DNA of 64,000 nucleotides from Serratia ficaria (GCF_900187015.1 NZ_LT906479.1:2666001-2730000), one strand, 5' to 3'. Shown: positions 46,995 to 56,724, numbered from the stretch's first letter. Notes: generated by a model from the letters alone, not told the origin. Numbers and translations: made by a program.

Positions 46995-48356
46995 TTATTT
47001 CAGATAGTCGAGCCACGGGCTCTGGCGCGAAATCATCACGTCGACCAGCTCCGGAATAGCGCGGCATTTATCGTTGACCGAATCCACCAGCAGCGCCTGG
47101 ATCACCAGATCGCGCGAGCCCTCCAGCACCGCGTCGGCGGTCAGATCGTGAATGGCGATCTGGTTGCTCAGCAGCCCGCCGATGCCGGCCGGCATATCGA
47201 CCCTGATGCCGTGCACGCCCCGCTTGTCGACGGTCGCCGGCACCTCGACGGCGATGAATTCCGGCAGCTGCTTGATAAAGCCGCGGTTCGGAATATTGAC
47301 CGCCGACTCTTCATAGCCGGAATCGCCGAGGATCCCTTCCATGATCGGCACCACCCGCTCCTTCAGCTTCAGTTCGATCTTCGGCTGCACCTGCCCCAGG
47401 TAGTTGCGGTAGAAGGTGTAGAAATCGAGGATGCCGCGATGGTCGCTGACTTCGCTGGCCCAGCGGATGTATTCGCCGAAGTGGCTGTCGCCGGTGATTG
47501 GCAGGTGATGGAACTTCTCCAGGATCTCTTTGAACAGCGTGCGGTCCGCCCAGGGATAGGCGCTATCCTTGCCGCCCAGCGCATCGCGCTCGGTGCTGCC
47601 TTCGGTCTCCAGCAGTTTGCCGTGGTTGCGGGTGTAGGCCAGGATGTCGCTGTAGCCAGGCAAACGGGAGAAATAGTCCGGCGCTTTGGCGCGCACGTCG
47701 CCGTAGGCGTCCTTGCCGCTGTCTTTGTAACGCGCTTCAAGCAGCACGCTGAAGTGGTTAAGGCCGCCCGCGCGCAGGTTCAGATTCTCGAACGACGTGC
47801 CGAGCATTTCCGGCAGATAGCGTTCCAGCGAGGCGATTTCGTGGCACATGCCGACAAAGTTCAGCTGTGGGAAGCGGCGATGCACGGTGGTGCAGATGCG
47901 GCTCATCGGGTTGGAATAGTTGAACACCCAGGCATCCGGGCAAATGTCGGCCACGTCGGCGCAGATGTCGAGGATCGGCGGGATGATGCGCAGCGAGTGG
48001 AACAGGCCGCCGGGGCCGCCGTTCTCGCCATAGACCTGCTGAATGCCGTACTGCTGCGGGATCTGCCAGTCGAGGTCCCACAGCGCGAAACGGTCGCCCA
48101 CTTCGATGGAAATGATGACGAATTCCGCGCCGCGCAGCGCGGTTGGCCGATCGGTGGTGGCGCTGACGGTAAACGGCAGATCCTCCGCCGCCAGGAATTC
48201 ACGGGCGGTTTTTTCGGTTACCGCCAGCGCGGCCGGGTTGATGTCGTGCAACACGATTTCGCTGCCGTACAGCGTCTTGCTCTGGAAGATGTCGCCCAGC
48301 GTGCCGTAACCGAACTGCGCGCTGCCCGCCCCCACTAAAACGATTTTTGTAGCCAT
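46995..48356 (-). CDS. Glycoside hydrolase family 4 (NAD- and metal-dependent alpha-glycosidase, PalH-like position)
   Basis: The start at 48356 (MATKIVLVGAGSAQFGYGTL) has AGGAGA six bases upstream and gives 453 residues. GH4 enzymes cleave glycosides by NAD+-assisted oxidation-elimination and need Mn2+. The Rossmann loop is VGAGSAQFGYG. Metal and substrate contacts include the Cys-His in FVGMCHEIASLERYL, NYSNPMSR, and the His in LRAGGLNHFSVLLEA. The C-terminal helical region ends RQSPWLDYLK. The substrate is probably an alpha-glucoside or alpha-galactoside taken up by the ABC transporter. GH4 subfamily cannot be fixed by eye. Confidence 0.92.
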   Translation of the reverse strand: MATKIVLVGAGSAQFGYGTLGDIFQSKTLYGSEIVLHDINPAALAVTEKTAREFLAAEDLPFTVSATTDRPTALRGAEFVIISIEVGDRFALWDLDWQIPQQYGIQQVYGENGGPGGLFHSLRIIPPILDICADVADICPDAWVFNYSNPMSRICTTVHRRFPQLNFVGMCHEIASLERYLPEMLGTSFENLNLRAGGLNHFSVLLEARYKDSGKDAYGDVRAKAPDYFSRLPGYSDILAYTRNHGKLLETEGSTERDALGGKDSAYPWADRTLFKEILEKFHHLPITGDSHFGEYIRWASEVSDHRGILDFYTFYRNYLGQVQPKIELKLKERVVPIMEGILGDSGYEESAVNIPNRGFIKQLPEFIAVEVPATVDKRGVHGIRVDMPAGIGGLLSNQIAIHDLTADAVLEGSRDLVIQALLVDSVNDKCRAIPELVDVMISRQSPWLDYLK

Positions 48357-48387
48357 TGCCTGTCTCCTGCTTGTGGTTAATCGAAAA

Positions 48388-49229
48388 TCAGCCTTTAACG
48401 GCGCCATGGGTTAATCCGCTGACGATGCGCCGCTGGAAAATCAGCACCAGCGCAATGATCGGCAGCGTGACGATCACCGAGGCCGCCATGATGGTGCCCC
48501 AGGGAAGTTCAAACTGAGAGGCGCCCTGCAGCATGCCGATCGCCACCGGCACGGTGCGTTTGCCGCTGGAAATGACGAACGTCAGGGCGAACATGAATTC
48601 ATTCCAGGCGCCGATAAACGCCAGCAGCCCGGTGGTCACCAGCGACGGCCCCATGATCGGCGCGAAGATGCGGCTGATGATGGTCCAGGTGCCGGCGCCG
48701 TCGACGATCGCCGCCTCTTCCAGCTCGACCGGGATCGACTTCATAAAGGTGGTCAGCACCCAGGCGGTGAACGGCAGCGAAAAGGTGGTGTAAGACAGCA
48801 CCAGCGCGCCGAGCGAGTCATACAGCCCCATAAAGCGCACCAGTTCGAACATCCCCGACAGCACCGCCACCTGCGGGAACATCGATACGCACAGGATGGT
48901 GAACAGCAGGTATTTGCGGCCGCGAAAGCCGATGCGCGCCAGGGCGAAAGCCGCGGTGATCGACACCAGCAGGCACAGCCCGACCGTCAGCGTGGCGACC
49001 GCTATCGAATTAAGCAGGCTGCGGGCGATGCCGTTGTCCATCAGCGCCGTAACGTAGTTGCCCCAATGCAGGCCGCTGGGCAGATAGGCCACCTGGAACA
49101 GGTCCTGCCCCGAACGCAGCGAGGTGATCAGCGCGTAGTAGAACGGGAACAGGCAGATGACGCCGGCCAGCGCGGCGCCGGCGAAAATCAGCGACCGCTG
49201 GCCGAATTTTTGCTGCCGTCGGTTCAGTT

Positions 49230-49233
<4 letters not shown>
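48388..49233 (-). CDS. Sugar ABC permease, MalG type (PalG-like)
   Basis: The 281-residue inner-membrane protein has six helices. The EAA loop reads EEAAIVDGAGTWTIISRIFA followed by PIMGPSLVTTGLLAFIGAWN, which is strongly MalG-like. The first part SLIFAGAALAGVICLFPFYY holds TM1. Its start overlaps the end of the upstream permease gene by 4 bases. It works with the MalF-like permease and ATPase to import a disaccharide. Confidence 0.94.
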
Positions 49234-50222
<989 letters not shown>

Positions 50223-50263
50223 GCATCGGACTCCGAACCGTTAATGGGGGATTGTCACTGCCT

Positions 50264-51529
50264 TCAGCGCCATCCTCTGGCCTTGATGCGTTCTAAACGC
50301 TGCTGGAGATCCGCCACCGCAGTGACGCCGTCACTGTCGCCGCGCAGCACGTTGTAGGTGGCGTTGTAGATAGCCTTGGAGACCTGCGCGTATTGCCGCT
50401 TGGTCTGGGTGGCCGGACGCGGCATCGCCTGCGTGAAAATGCCCTTGAAGTCCGCCAGATACGGCGCCTGCGCCAGCACCTGCGGATCGTCGTACAGCGC
50501 GACGCGCGACGGCGCCCAGCCCATCAGCGCCAGCGCCTTTTTTTGCGATTCGGCGTCGCTGACGATCTTCAGCAGCGCGATCGCCGCCTGCGGATTTTTG
50601 GTGTAGGCGCTGATGGCCCACTGCCAGCCGCCCAGCGCGCTGACCGAGGCGCCGTCGGCCCCTTTAGGCAGCGGCATCACGCCCACCTTGCCTTTGATCG
50701 CGCTGCTGTTGTCCTGCGCCAGCACGTAGGCGTAAGGCCAGTTGCGCATAAACAGCGCATCGCCATTCTGGAACAACGCGCGCGACTCCTCCTCCATGTA
50801 GCCCAGCGCGCCGCGCGGGGCTATCTTGCCGATCCAGCCGGCGGCCATGTCCAGCGCCCGGGCCGCCTGCGGGTTGTTAACGGTGACGTTGCCGGCGGCG
50901 TCGATAAAGCCGCCGCCGTTCTGCGAGGCCACCCACTCCAGCGCGTTGCAGGTCAGCCCTTCATAAGACTTGCCCTGAAATACCAGCCCCCAAAAATTTT
51001 TGCGGCCCGCCTGGCGCTCCTGCTGCTGAATGCGGGTGGCGATGCGGGTCAGATCGGCCCAGGTGACCGGCGGCCGTTCGCCGTACTTTTCCAGCAGGTC
51101 CTTGCGGTAATAGAGCGCGCCGGTATCCAGGTAGGCCGGCACCGCCTTGACGCGGCCATTGACCACGTTGTTTTGCCAGGCGGCGGGGAAAAAGTCCTGG
51201 CGAATGTCGCCAACCCGGTCGGTCAAATCCAGCAGGTGCTTGTTCAGCACGCCGATCCACACGGTATCGGCCTGAAACAGATCGATGGCGCCGGCATCCT
51301 TGGCCGCGAACAGCTGCTGGAACAGCGACAGCTTTTCGTCCGAGGCGCGCGGCAGATCGATAAACTCCAGGGTATGCCCGGTCTGGGCCTCGAAGCGCTG
51401 CTTGACGTCGTTGCAGAACTGGCGCCCTTCCTTGCTGGGCGCGCACTCCATGCGCAGCGTATCGGCCAGCGCCTGGCCGGACGTCAGCGCCAGCGCGGCG
51501 GCAACCAGATTCGGGATGATTCTTCTCAT
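50264..51529 (-). CDS. Sugar ABC substrate-binding protein (PalE-like)
   Basis: The 421-residue precursor has a Sec signal (MRRIIPNLVAAALALTSGQA, cleaved near ALA-D). It belongs to the MalE/UgpB-type family SBP_bac_1. Blocks include TGHTLEFIDLPRASDEKLSL, FQADTVWIGVLNKHLLDLTD, YLDTGALYYRKDLLEKYG and MPLPKGADGASVSALGGWQW. It is the first gene of the operon and is transcribed divergently from a LysR gene; a 21-base palindrome lies between. The ligand is probably an alpha-glucosyl disaccharide. Confidence 0.93.
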   Translation of the reverse strand: MRRIIPNLVAAALALTSGQALADTLRMECAPSKEGRQFCNDVKQRFEAQTGHTLEFIDLPRASDEKLSLFQQLFAAKDAGAIDLFQADTVWIGVLNKHLLDLTDRVGDIRQDFFPAAWQNNVVNGRVKAVPAYLDTGALYYRKDLLEKYGERPPVTWADLTRIATRIQQQERQAGRKNFWGLVFQGKSYEGLTCNALEWVASQNGGGFIDAAGNVTVNNPQAARALDMAAGWIGKIAPRGALGYMEEESRALFQNGDALFMRNWPYAYVLAQDNSSAIKGKVGVMPLPKGADGASVSALGGWQWAISAYTKNPQAAIALLKIVSDAESQKKALALMGWAPSRVALYDDPQVLAQAPYLADFKGIFTQAMPRPATQTKRQYAQVSKAIYNATYNVLRGDSDGVTAVADLQQRLERIKARGWR

Positions 51530-51618
51530 GGCTTCCTCTCAGGTGGCGGCGGGCAGCGCCGGCATAGGAGCAAGCTATCGAAGCGGGGTCATTGGCGGAA
51601 ATTGTTTTTCACCGCTAC

Positions 51619-51639
51619 GATATAGAAACTTTCTATATC
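51619..51639. promoter_or_regulatory. Perfect 21-base palindrome, likely LysR operator
   Basis: Ten-base arms GATATAGAAA / TTTCTATATC around a central C, in the 123-base divergent spacer. It contains a T-N11-A motif, the LysR-type signature, and ends 14 bases before the LysR start. It probably controls both the LysR gene and the sugar operon. Confidence 0.75.
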
Positions 51640-51652
51640 ACCAGCGGAAAAT

Positions 51653-52588
51653 ATGATCGTGGACAAAATTCTGCGGCAGTTTATCGAAGTGGCAATGTTC
51701 AAAAATGTGAGTCATGCGGCAAACAAGCTGTGCCTGAGCCAGCCGACGCTGACCCACAACATGAAAAAGCTGGAAGAGACGCTGGGGGTGCAGCTGCTGG
51801 AACGCACGTCGACCGGGGTAAACACCACCGAGTACGGCGATCTGCTGCTGGAGCAGGCGCAGATGATGCAGCGCATTTACGACAACACGCTGCTCAAGCT
51901 GGCGTTCATCAAGGCGCGCCAGGAACAGAGCCTGCGCATGGGCACCGGCCACGCCTGGTGGTACATGTTCGTGCGCGACAGCTTCAACGCTTACCGCAGG
52001 CTGCACCCGACGGTGAATATTCATATCGATCTGGGCAACCATCTGCGGTTGATGGACCTGCTGCTGGGGGGCGACATCGATCTGTTTATCGGCCACGAGA
52101 TCCAGGGGCTTAACCCCAAGGCGGGCATCAGCTTCCTGCCGCTGTTCGGCACCACCGACAGCATGTTCGTACGCCGCGGGCATCCGCTGCTCGACCAGGT
52201 GGTGACGCCGGATGCGCTGCTGGACTATCCCTGCGTGGAGCTGACGCCGGATGAGACCCGCTATCAGCACATGGTGGAAGACATGCAGCCGAAACGGCTG
52301 GCGCGCAATCGCCTGCACCTGGCGGAACGGGTGATCTGTTCCACCAACTCGATGATGTCGGCGGTGGATATGGTCAACGATTCCGACGCGGTGATGCTGG
52401 CCTACCCCAGCTGCATGGCGGGGTATTTTGCCGATTACGGCATCGTGCCGCTGCAAATGAACCAGGAAAGCCCGCGCTGCACCGTCGGCATCTACCTGAT
52501 GCGTGAAAAGGCGGATGCGCCCCATGTGGTGCAAATGCAGGAATTAATGCGCCAGCACCTGGAGCAGATCCGCCCGCTGTTGCGCTAG
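51653..52588 (+). CDS. LysR-family regulator of the sugar operon (PalR-like)
   Basis: The 311-residue protein has the winged HTH at FIEVAMFKNVSHAANKLCLS followed by QPTLTHNMKKLEETLGVQLL. The effector domain (about residues 95-300) has LRMGTGHAWWYMFVRDSFNA, which replaces the usual LysR hinge with an aromatic-rich stretch. It is divergent from the ABC/GH operon. The Erwinia rhapontici pal operon also has a divergent LysR gene (palR), followed there by the sucrose isomerase palI; here the next gene is a methyltransferase. The start ATG at 51653 lies in CGGAAAATATG. Confidence 0.93.
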   Translation: MIVDKILRQFIEVAMFKNVSHAANKLCLSQPTLTHNMKKLEETLGVQLLERTSTGVNTTEYGDLLLEQAQMMQRIYDNTLLKLAFIKARQEQSLRMGTGHAWWYMFVRDSFNAYRRLHPTVNIHIDLGNHLRLMDLLLGGDIDLFIGHEIQGLNPKAGISFLPLFGTTDSMFVRRGHPLLDQVVTPDALLDYPCVELTPDETRYQHMVEDMQPKRLARNRLHLAERVICSTNSMMSAVDMVNDSDAVMLAYPSCMAGYFADYGIVPLQMNQESPRCTVGIYLMREKADAPHVVQMQELMRQHLEQIRPLLR

Positions 52589-52623
52589 ATAACCGTATCG
52601 ACCCGCCCGCGCGCGCCGCTAAA

Positions 52624-52659
52624 ATTTGATTGGCAAATAATATTATTAACCAATCAAAT
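52624..52659. promoter_or_regulatory. Long inverted repeat in AT-rich spacer before the methyltransferase operon
   Basis: Ten-base arms ATTTGATTGG / CCAATCAAAT enclose 16 bases that contain the perfect 12-base palindrome AATAATATTATT. There is no T-run after it on either strand. It may be an operator for the following operon or a terminator of the LysR gene. The surrounding 180 bases are much richer in A/T than the rest of the window. Confidence 0.55.
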
Positions 52660-52704
52660 AATTCAAACCTACCGAATTCCGCTGTGTAAAGCGTCATTAT
52701 TTAT

Positions 52705-52733
52705 TTGTGGTTTTTTTATTCGTTGTCTATAAA
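52705..52733 (+). promoter_or_regulatory. Candidate sigma-70 promoter of the methyltransferase operon
   Basis: TTGTGG (52705-52710), 17 bases, TATAAA (52728-52733), 37 bases before the start codon at 52771. It sits 45 bases downstream of the long inverted repeat. Confidence 0.5.
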
Positions 52734-52770
52734 TTATTTTACCGAATATATGGTGGATAGAAATAATCCT

Positions 52771-53514
52771 ATGAGCGAAAATAATCATGAACCGCAATTT
52801 GATTCATTGGCGCCCCTGTATGAGGACATGGCCAACTGGCCATTTCGCAAGGAAATAGAAATACCTGCGGTATTAACGCGGCTGGGTGACCTTTGCGGAT
52901 TGCGCATTTTGGATTTCGGCTGCGGTTCCGGCCATTACTCGCGATTGCTGAAGGCAAAAGGCGCTGAACGGGTGGTCGGTTATGACGTCGCCGGCGGCAT
53001 GCTGCATTACGCTCTCGAGCGTGAAGCGCAGGAGCGGCGAGGCATCGAATACGCCAGCGATCTCCGCGGGTTCGAGTCGCAGTTTGATCTGGTGCTCGGC
53101 GTCTATGTCTTGCCCTATGCGGCAACGCGCGAGCAGCTGAGCGCCATGGTTCGCAGCATGGTCGCCTTGCTGCGCCCGGGGGGCCGCCTGCTCACGCTGC
53201 CGCTGAACCCGGCCTACGCGCCGCAGGCCGACTACTATGCGCCCTATGGCTTCCGGCTGACCACCGCGACGCCGCATCAGGAAGGCAGCGAAGTTCACCT
53301 GCACCTGCCGGTTGGCGATCGGCATGTCGATATCACCGCCTGGTACTGGTCGCGTGAGACCCTGACGCGCACCCTGCAACAATCCGGGCTGTCCGAGATC
53401 CAATGGCATGCGCCCCACCCGCCAAACCCGGCGAGCGCCTCGCCATCGCTGGATGCCTATCTTCAGCGACCGCACACCATGTTGGTGGACAGTTATTATC
53501 ATGGAAGCCATTAG
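52771..53514 (+). CDS. Class I SAM-dependent methyltransferase
   Basis: I use ATG 52771 (MSENNHEPQFDSLAPLYEDM), giving 247 residues; an upstream start at 52705 adds a hydrophobic stretch made of promoter DNA. The SAM motif is LRILDFGCGSGHYSRLLKAK, with the acidic loop RVVGYDVAGGML, then FDLVLGVYVLPYAATREQLS and LLRPGGRLLTLPLNP. The overall layout resembles small-molecule N- or O-methyltransferases such as the toxoflavin enzyme ToxA. It opens a three-gene set with a GNAT-like protein and an FAD oxidase. Substrate unknown. The upstream DNA is AT-rich, hinting at horizontal origin. Confidence 0.88.
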   Translation: MSENNHEPQFDSLAPLYEDMANWPFRKEIEIPAVLTRLGDLCGLRILDFGCGSGHYSRLLKAKGAERVVGYDVAGGMLHYALEREAQERRGIEYASDLRGFESQFDLVLGVYVLPYAATREQLSAMVRSMVALLRPGGRLLTLPLNPAYAPQADYYAPYGFRLTTATPHQEGSEVHLHLPVGDRHVDITAWYWSRETLTRTLQQSGLSEIQWHAPHPPNPASASPSLDAYLQRPHTMLVDSYYHGSH

Positions 53515-53628
53515 CGTTTAATAGACTCACCCATAATGCAATTCCATTATATCTAAATATTTATATTTGATCGATTTTATCGCCTATACCCCAGGGGATG
53601 TTGTTATCGCAATAATCACGGGGGATAA

Positions 53629-54672
53629 ATGGAAATAACGATTGAAGTATTCTCATCGCTTAATCAGCTATCTGAATCCGAATATTGCCAATTTCACCAT
53701 CATCGTAATGGGACTTTGTTTTATGACTGGCGTTTTCTCATTGCCGCGGAGCAATCGCCTTTATTAACAGTCAGAAAGACTTTTTACCTGACTGCCCGCA
53801 GCCATGGCCAGTTGATGGCGGTGCTGCCGGTGTACCTGCAGGATTTGAGCGTGGTCGATCCGTTCCAGATATTGGCGGAAAACGCCGGCCTGCACAATCG
53901 CGGCGCGGACTACGGGCTTTTCAGCCACATCATGCATTGCTTCGACAGCACCATCCCCAGCCGCCAGGCTTCGCTGGCGTTGCACGACGCGCTGTTCAGC
54001 CGCCTGCGCGAATTGGCCGTTGCGCAGGGCGCCAGCTATTTTGGCCTGCTGAACGTGCAGGACCCCTTTCTGCTGCAGCACGCCGGCGCGCTGGGGCTAA
54101 ACGTCAACTTCATGCTGGACCGCTGGTACGCCGAGCTGACCGAGTACCGCGATTTTGACCACTTTATCGAGAAATTGCCCTACGACGGGCGCAATGAAAT
54201 GCGGCGACAGCTGCGCAAATTCGACGCCGGCAAGGCGACGCTGTCGATGCTGGCGCCGCCTTTCGATCGGCGGCTGGAGCAGCTCGCCGAACTCTGCCAG
54301 CAAACCACCGCGCGCCATGGAACGCCCCATTATTTTCCCTCGGCCCCGCTGGCCCGCTTTAGCCGCCTGTGCGGCGACCTGATCCGGCTGAATCTTATCG
54401 AGCTGGAGGGCGAGCTGGTTGCCGGCATGGTGTGCTTCCAGCAGCAGGATACGCTGCATCTGTGGTCCGCCGGCATGCGTTACGATCGCATTGATTTCAG
54501 CCCCTATACGCTCGCCTTCGCCAACGCGTATCGCTACGCGTTTGACCGGGGATTGGCGCGGCTCGAGGCCGGCCGGCTCAACGCCAAGATCAAAACCCGT
54601 TTGGGGCTGCAGCCCGAGCGTTTGTATACCGTGACCAGCGAACGGCTCGATGCCCCGGCTTTCCGCCTTTAA
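53629..54672 (+). CDS. GNAT/FemAB-like acyltransferase-fold protein (COG3146-like)
   Basis: The 347-residue protein looks like the peptidogalycan-biosynthesis group of GNAT-fold proteins, which often have an N-terminal (about 1-160) and a C-terminal (about 190-340) GNAT half. Parts used: FYDWRFLIAAEQSPLL, FIEKLPYDGRNEMRRQLRKF, FSPYTLAFANAYRYAFDRGL, and ARLEAGRLNAKIKTRLGLQP (the EAGRLNAKIK box). Related proteins transfer aminoacyl groups from tRNA or acyl-CoA, or ligate amines. Its start has GGGGGA five bases upstream. The first 150 bases are AT-rich like the spacer, unlike the rest of the gene. The molecule it acts on is unknown. Confidence 0.75.
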   Translation: MEITIEVFSSLNQLSESEYCQFHHHRNGTLFYDWRFLIAAEQSPLLTVRKTFYLTARSHGQLMAVLPVYLQDLSVVDPFQILAENAGLHNRGADYGLFSHIMHCFDSTIPSRQASLALHDALFSRLRELAVAQGASYFGLLNVQDPFLLQHAGALGLNVNFMLDRWYAELTEYRDFDHFIEKLPYDGRNEMRRQLRKFDAGKATLSMLAPPFDRRLEQLAELCQQTTARHGTPHYFPSAPLARFSRLCGDLIRLNLIELEGELVAGMVCFQQQDTLHLWSAGMRYDRIDFSPYTLAFANAYRYAFDRGLARLEAGRLNAKIKTRLGLQPERLYTVTSERLDAPAFRL

Positions 54673-54694
54673 CCCTGCCTTACAGGAGCTGTGT

Positions 54695-56071
54695 ATGACA
54701 GATAACACCTGTTGCGCCGATGATCATCGGCGTTTTGTTCACCAGCTGTCGGGCCGCGTGCGCTCACGCTACCACGCGGAATATGCCGGATGGCTGCGAC
54801 AATCCGCCTGGAACCAGCGCGACTTTGGCCGAGCGCCGGAAATGATCGTGCGCGCCCAGTCCGCTGAAGACGTTGCGGAAACCCTGCGTTTCGCCGGCCG
54901 GCACCGGCACGCCGTCAGCGTGCGCGCCGGCGGGCACAGCTACGGCGGCTGTTTCCTGCGCAGCAACGGCATTCTCTTGGATATTTCCGCGTTGAATGAG
55001 CTTGAGGTCGATCCCGAGGCCGCCCGCGTGCGCATCGGGCCGGGCGTCACCGCCCGTGAGCTGAGCGCTGCCCTGATGCCCCATGGGCTGGCCTTTCCCA
55101 CCGGCCACGGCGGCAACGTGGCGCTCAGCGGATTTCTGCTGGGCGGCGGCATGGGGATCAACTCCGCCGCCTGGGGCGGCATGAGCGTTTTCAACATTGA
55201 AGCGCTGGACCTGATCACCGCCGACGGGCAGCTGCGTCGCGTCAGTCGCCATGAGGAGCCGGACCTGTTTTGGGCGGCGCGCGGCGCCGGTCCCGCCGCG
55301 TTTTTTGTGGTGGTGAGCTTTTACCTCAAATGCCATCCGCTGCCGCGGGCCATCGCCAACCATCTTTACCAACTGCCGTACGGCCAACTGGGCCCGCTGC
55401 TGGAAGCGATCGACGGGCGCGCCTGGGACGCTCGCCTGCAGATAATGGTGGCGCTCACGCCGCCGCAGCCCGGCCAGCCGCACAATATCATCTTGAACAC
55501 CCTCGCCTTCACCGACAGCGAGGAGGAAAGCGCCGCTCTCCAGCGGGAATTTATTCAGCAGCTGCCCCGCAGCGCCGTCACGCCGCTGCTTGAAAATCCG
55601 CACGGCGGCTTTGAGGAGATTTTTCAACAGGGAGAAGGCATGCTGATAAACCGCCGTTTTCGCAGCGATAACATCATCACCAACGCCATACATCAGGTTA
55701 AAGGGGTGCTGGATGAATTATTGCCGCAGCAGCCCTCGCCAAACGGCATCACGCTGCTGGTGTGGCGCGGTGAGCAGCATTTCCCCGATGCGGCCTATTC
55801 CGTCACCGGGCGATTCTTCGTGTCGACCTATCTGCAATGGAACGACGCCGGCAGCGATGAACAGCATCGCCGCTGGCTGCACAAACTCTATGATCAACTG
55901 CAGCCGCTTTCCTGCGGCTGCTATATCAACGAGTTCGATCTCGAGGCGCGTTCCGGCCAGATCCAGCGCTGTTTCGCACCCGAGAACTGGCAGCGCCTCG
56001 GCCAACTGCGCCTGGACCATGATCCGCAGGGGGTGTTCGCCGACGTTCGGCTGCTGCAGCGCGAGTCATAA
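54695..56071 (+). CDS. FAD-linked oxidase (berberine-bridge-enzyme type)
   Basis: The start at 54695 (MTDNTCCADDHRRFVHQLSG) has AGGAG seven bases upstream and gives 458 residues. The FAD-binding PP loop is VSVRAGGHSYGGCFL, with the His that normally carries FAD covalently. The second FAD contact is PTGHGGNVALSGFLLGGGMG; its His stands where bicovalent family members have a 6-S-cysteinyl Cys, so one covalent link is expected. A BBE C-terminal box reads CGCYINEFDLEARSGQIQRC. No secretion signal is visible, so it probably acts in the cytoplasm with the two upstream genes. Such oxidases make double bonds or rings in natural products. Confidence 0.9.
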   Translation: MTDNTCCADDHRRFVHQLSGRVRSRYHAEYAGWLRQSAWNQRDFGRAPEMIVRAQSAEDVAETLRFAGRHRHAVSVRAGGHSYGGCFLRSNGILLDISALNELEVDPEAARVRIGPGVTARELSAALMPHGLAFPTGHGGNVALSGFLLGGGMGINSAAWGGMSVFNIEALDLITADGQLRRVSRHEEPDLFWAARGAGPAAFFVVVSFYLKCHPLPRAIANHLYQLPYGQLGPLLEAIDGRAWDARLQIMVALTPPQPGQPHNIILNTLAFTDSEEESAALQREFIQQLPRSAVTPLLENPHGGFEEIFQQGEGMLINRRFRSDNIITNAIHQVKGVLDELLPQQPSPNGITLLVWRGEQHFPDAAYSVTGRFFVSTYLQWNDAGSDEQHRRWLHKLYDQLQPLSCGCYINEFDLEARSGQIQRCFAPENWQRLGQLRLDHDPQGVFADVRLLQRES

Positions 56072-56093
56072 CGGCGCCGCGTTCGGTGCGGGA

Positions 56094-56363
56094 TTATTTC
56101 TCACCGCTCAACGCGATCAGCGCCTGATACAGCGGCCGGGCGTTGCCCGGCCCCACCACCAGCTGATACTCGGTGGTGCGCTGCGGTGTTTCCACCTCCA
56201 GCACCGCCTTGATGCCGCCCACCCGCGCCATTTCCTGGCGATCCAGTCGCCCGCCGTCGCGCAGCTCCGCCCTGACGCGGCTGGCGCAGTAGCGCAGCCG
56301 CGTCAGGTTGTCCGCGCCGCCGAACGCCGCCAGCACCCTTGCCGCCTGCCGTTGCTCTTCCAT
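56094..56363 (-). CDS. Stand-alone PTS EIIB domain (glucose/sucrose family)
   Basis: The start at 56363 (MEEQRQAARVLAAFGGADNL) has AGGAGG seven bases upstream and gives 89 residues, the size of one EIIB domain. Cys26 in LTRLRYCASRVRAELRDGGR is the phosphorylation site, matching the NCATRLR-type motif of glucose-family IIB. No EIIC or EIIA gene is next to it. Orphan IIBs may receive phosphate from a shared IIA, or act as regulators. It is convergent with the FAD-oxidase gene. Function inferred only from fold. Confidence 0.85.
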   Translation of the reverse strand: MEEQRQAARVLAAFGGADNLTRLRYCASRVRAELRDGGRLDRQEMARVGGIKAVLEVETPQRTTEYQLVVGPGNARPLYQALIALSGEK

Positions 56364-56539
56364 CTTGTCGCCTCCTGAAAACCGGTTAATACGCCGCTGC
56401 AGCATAGGGCCGCGCAATCCCGTTGTGAAATTGATTTCAACGCGCCGGATATAGACCCGGTCTATACCGCACGCCGCGGCGGTGCCGCCGCCTTTCAGCG
56501 CATATACTTAACGGAGTTATCACACCGGAGGAGAGTGAA

Positions 56540-56716
56540 ATGAAAGCGATGATCCCCGTGCTGTTGACGTTGCTGCTTTCCGGCTGTATCGGCGGCAGAG
56601 GCGGGCCGCAAGACGTGCCGCCGCCGCCGCCGACCAACGATCCGCATACCTGCACCAATTCCGCCGCCAGCGCCAACAGCGACTGTTCGCAATCGGTGGT
56701 GCCGTCGATGCACTAG
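56540..56716 (+). CDS. Small proline-rich lipoprotein
   Basis: The 58-residue ORF has a strong ribosome site (GGAGGAG) and a lipoprotein signal MKAMIPVLLTLLLSGC, so Cys16 would be the lipid anchor. The mature part is 43 residues, with DVPPPPPTNDP, then CTNSAASANSDCSQ (two Cys that could form a disulfide). It has no recognised domain. A hairpin follows 8 bases past the stop. Strong ribosome site, lipobox and terminator argue for a real gene. Function unknown. Confidence 0.75.
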   Translation: MKAMIPVLLTLLLSGCIGGRGGPQDVPPPPPTNDPHTCTNSAASANSDCSQSVVPSMH

Positions 56717-56724
56717 AGAAACAC

